Shown: piece by piece, positions 6,381 to 8,083 of the stretch
Numbering within the stretch: position 1 is the first letter of the stretch
Layout: each line of letters opens with the position of its first letter
Assembly (NCBI GenBank): GCA_018644745.1
Contig: JABGPX010000476.1
Span: 1-8,083, forward strand
Direction of reading: 5' to 3'
From: Spirochaetales bacterium
GTDB lineage: Bacteria; Spirochaetota; Spirochaetia; ARS1246
Length of the DNA: 8,083 bases
Notes under the pieces: generated by a model
What the model saw: only the letters and a program-made list of their open reading frames with translations
What the model was told of the DNA's origin: nothing
Database searches by the model: none
Translations under genes and position numbers: made by a program

Positions 6381-6426
6381 AAGCGGGTGTGTCCTTGAAG
6401 TTCAAGGGCGCCCCGCTTTTTCTTTT
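6381..6426 (+). terminator. Strong intrinsic terminator of the secreted-protein gene
   Basis: Outer stem AAGCGGG (6381-6387) with CCCGCTT (6412-6418), and a nested perfect inner stem CCTTGAA (6393-6399) / TTCAAGG (6401-6407), followed by TTTTTCTTTT. The T-run is on the plus strand, 43 bases after the stop codon at 6338. Read on the minus strand the stem is not followed by U's, so it serves the plus-strand gene. The glycosylase gene ends three bases beyond it. Confidence 0.88.
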
Positions 6427-6428
6427 GC

Positions 6429-7049
6429 CTATTCATTTGTACTATCAGCTTTCCGGTCCGCGCTCACCGACGGGCTGCCTTTTTCATAAAATCGCCAGGG
6501 AAGATCCGCCCCCTTTGTTATACCGATCCGCCGGGTCACAACGATTTCATTGATTCCGGCTTCCCGGTCCAAAAGAATCCTGACCGGGCCGGTTGCAAGA
6601 AGCGCTCCATTTACTTTCTTGTCTATCCCAAATGCCCTGCATAATTTCCCGGGTCCGTTTGCCAATGTGTGCACCTTGGTTTCATCAAACTCGCAGCCGG
6701 GGAACCGATTACACCACATGCGGGGAATTCCGGCCAGCGGCTCAACCGCGCGAATGAGCACAGCACAGCCGACGCCGGGGGATTCGGTTACCACGTTGAA
6801 GCAGTTATACATACCGTAAATTAAATATACATAAGCGACACCCCCAGCTTTGAACATCGGCGCAGTGCGCGGAGTGAGACCCCGATAGCTGTGAGAAGCT
6901 GGATCATCCTGGCGGTACGCTTCGGTCTCGACAATTCTCCCGACCAGCTCGTTGCCATCGACGGTGTGCGACAGATATGAGCCGATCAGCTTTTCGGCAA
7001 CCTTTACGGTGTCTTGAAGAAAGAACTCCGCGGCTGGAGGCTGTTTCAT
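6429..7049 (-). CDS. DNA-3-methyladenine glycosylase (AAG/MPG family)
   Basis: A 206-residue DNA repair enzyme that removes alkylated purines (3-methyladenine, and often hypoxanthine and ethenoadenine) by cleaving the N-glycosidic bond, starting base excision repair (EC 3.2.2.21-type). The length fits bacterial AAG-family members. Visible family signatures are GRIVETEAY, whose second Glu (Glu43) and Tyr45 correspond to human AAG Glu125 and Tyr127, DPASHSY with His53 matching the conserved His136, LTPRTAPMF, VYLIYGMYNCFNVV, and VLIRAVEPLAGI, followed by NGPGKLCRAFGI. It is unrelated to the helix-hairpin-helix glycosylases Tag and AlkA. A longer in-frame start at 7082 would overlap the neighbour by 37 bases. 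The ATG at 7049 overlaps the heparinase-like stop as ATGA, lacks a strong ribosome binding site of its own, and is preferred as a translationally coupled start. Confidence 0.94.
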   Translation of the reverse strand: MKQPPAAEFFLQDTVKVAEKLIGSYLSHTVDGNELVGRIVETEAYRQDDPASHSYRGLTPRTAPMFKAGGVAYVYLIYGMYNCFNVVTESPGVGCAVLIRAVEPLAGIPRMWCNRFPGCEFDETKVHTLANGPGKLCRAFGIDKKVNGALLATGPVRILLDREAGINEIVVTRRIGITKGADLPWRFYEKGSPSVSADRKADSTNE

Positions 7050-8083
7050 CTCACAGGGAGCGGGACAAACTCGATACTCCAAGTGCCCTCAGGCGCCCCG
7101 TCGGCGAGTAGAAGCGTAACTCGATACAGTTCCCTGCCCCAGACCACAGTGAGCTTTTTATCATCAAACTCAATTTTCTCCCAATCTGCCTTCATCCCTG
7201 TTGGGATCTCTATTTCCATCTGCTGCCCTGATGCTGCGGTTAGCCGAAGGGTCTGCCCGCCGCCGATAGTGCCGTCGATCTCAGGACACCAGGGTGTCAT
7301 GAGAAAGAGTGCGATCTCATTCTGGGCACCTGTGAGCCGATAGCTGTCTTTCAAGGATAGTATTCCGGTGCCGGCAGCGGTCAGGGTGCGGTGCCAGAGT
7401 TCGATTCCCGCTTCCGAAGGATAGGCATCTTGCATTTCTAGGGAGAAAGTCACGCTTTCATCATCGTGATCCACGCGGCAGTTCTTCGCTTTTTTTATTT
7501 TTCCCGGAAGCTGATCATGGCCTCCGATTCGCGGCAGGTTGTGATACGCCGATTGCATTGTCCAGATTTCATACCGTTGGTCGCTGAAGGTTTTCTTTGT
7601 ATAATCTCCTACTCCGACATCAATGATAAAAGGCTCGCCATGTGAAAAGAGCACAAACTGACCAATGTCGTTGTGATTGTGGCTTTCGTTATTAAAACCG
7701 CCCTTTGCGCCGAGAAAAAAATCACTCCTGCGGCAGGTAAAGACCTCGGTATTCGGCAGCCACGAAACATCAAACCCTCCTTTGCTTGAATCGTACCCGG
7801 ATTTCGCGATAGTCGAATCGAAGTCTCCTGCTCCCAGCTTGCTCATTTCATTATATGAAAACAGATACGATAGCTGCCTGAATGCAGGGTACCACCTTCC
7901 GGTCACCTTCAAGACATTATCCGGCGCGAGATAAGAGAGCCCGAGCTTTGCCAGTTTAGCGTCTCCAATGCGTTTTCCATAACGATAGAGCAGCTCCGGC
8001 GGCGGCGTGAGTTTTGCGCCCCCATCGGCGAAATTGACATACCAATCGCCGTCTATGTGAACACGATGCAGGAAGGCGCCCAT
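7046..8083 (-). CDS. Heparinase II/III-like polysaccharide lyase family protein, 5' partial
   Basis: The frame is open at the right edge; the Met at the very edge is probably internal, because full-length members are about 600 aa or longer and only 345 residues are visible. The hallmark ESHNHNDIGQFVLF (133-146), followed by GEPFIIDVGVGDYT (149-162) and TMQSAYHNLPRIGGHDQ (175-191), marks the join into the C-terminal beta-sandwich of heparinase II/III proteins. The preceding ~110 residues are the end of the alpha/alpha-toroid. Family members cleave uronic-acid-containing polysaccharides by beta-elimination; the histidine pair is a candidate for catalysis or metal binding. The substrate (heparin-like, alginate, ulvan, other) cannot be told from this part, and export cannot be judged without the N-terminus. 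The 3' end overlaps the DNA glycosylase start by four bases, so the two genes are probably co-transcribed. Confidence 0.85.
   Translation of the reverse strand: MGAFLHRVHIDGDWYVNFADGGAKLTPPPELLYRYGKRIGDAKLAKLGLSYLAPDNVLKVTGRWYPAFRQLSYLFSYNEMSKLGAGDFDSTIAKSGYDSSKGGFDVSWLPNTEVFTCRRSDFFLGAKGGFNNESHNHNDIGQFVLFSHGEPFIIDVGVGDYTKKTFSDQRYEIWTMQSAYHNLPRIGGHDQLPGKIKKAKNCRVDHDDESVTFSLEMQDAYPSEAGIELWHRTLTAAGTGILSLKDSYRLTGAQNEIALFLMTPWCPEIDGTIGGGQTLRLTAASGQQMEIEIPTGMKADWEKIEFDDKKLTVVWGRELYRVTLLLADGAPEGTWSIEFVPLPVR

Noticed and set aside
7014..7343. Plus-strand 109-codon frame over the glycosylase/lyase junction
   Set aside because: Lies opposite two recognisable genes and has no family features.

Overview
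The window is ordinary bacterial chromosome: short intergenic gaps, Shine-Dalgarno-led starts, and no rRNA, tRNA, CRISPR array or transposase visible. The organism cannot be named from this sequence. The lipoprotein signal has a relaxed lipobox, the carbohydrate-linked genes (heparinase II/III-type protein, L-rhamnose mutarotase, UroD-superfamily protein) recur in glycan-degrading bacteria, and secreted propeller proteins are present. This fits a free-living or host-associated heterotroph, for example a spirochaete or a PVC-group bacterium; that is inference only.

Layout, left to right. (1) 1-1428, +: the C-terminal part of a secreted beta-propeller protein with a C-terminal Ig-like/anchor-type domain; its start lies off the left edge. 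(2) 1523-3270, -: a probable two-gene operon, a UroD/MtaA-superfamily protein of unknown substrate followed by L-rhamnose mutarotase, with a candidate palindrome-decorated promoter in the gap 3271-3442. (3) 3443-4109, +: a broken protein-kinase-like gene. Both ends of the kinase fold are recognisable, but the catalytic-loop region between them is gone and the two halves are in different frames. (4) 4264-5577, -: a lipoprotein with an HExxH zinc-protease signature, resembling the DUF5700 family. (5) 5578-5927: a long non-coding gap with the most striking regulatory signal of the window. Six TTWAC(A/C) hexamers lie in one orientation at about 9-11 bp steps, and a CATAAT box follows 10 bp after the last. 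This is the architecture of a PhoB/PhoP-type (OmpR-family) response-regulator promoter. After it come a strong AGGAGG site and a 20-codon leader ORF that overlaps the start of the next gene. (6) 5928-6338, +: a small exported acidic protein of no recognised family, closed by a strong intrinsic terminator at 6381-6426. (7) 6429-8083, -: a heparinase II/III-like protein (start off the right edge) overlapping by ATGA with a 3-methyladenine DNA glycosylase gene.

How the genes work together. The mutarotase interconverts anomers of L-rhamnose, and its pairing with a UroD-like protein suggests a role for the latter in sugar or methoxyl-group metabolism. The heparinase-like protein suggests uronic-acid polysaccharide breakdown nearby. 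The most promising undescribed unit is the response-regulator-type promoter, leader ORF and orphan exported protein at 5729-6426, which looks like a single-gene, signal-responsive envelope output.
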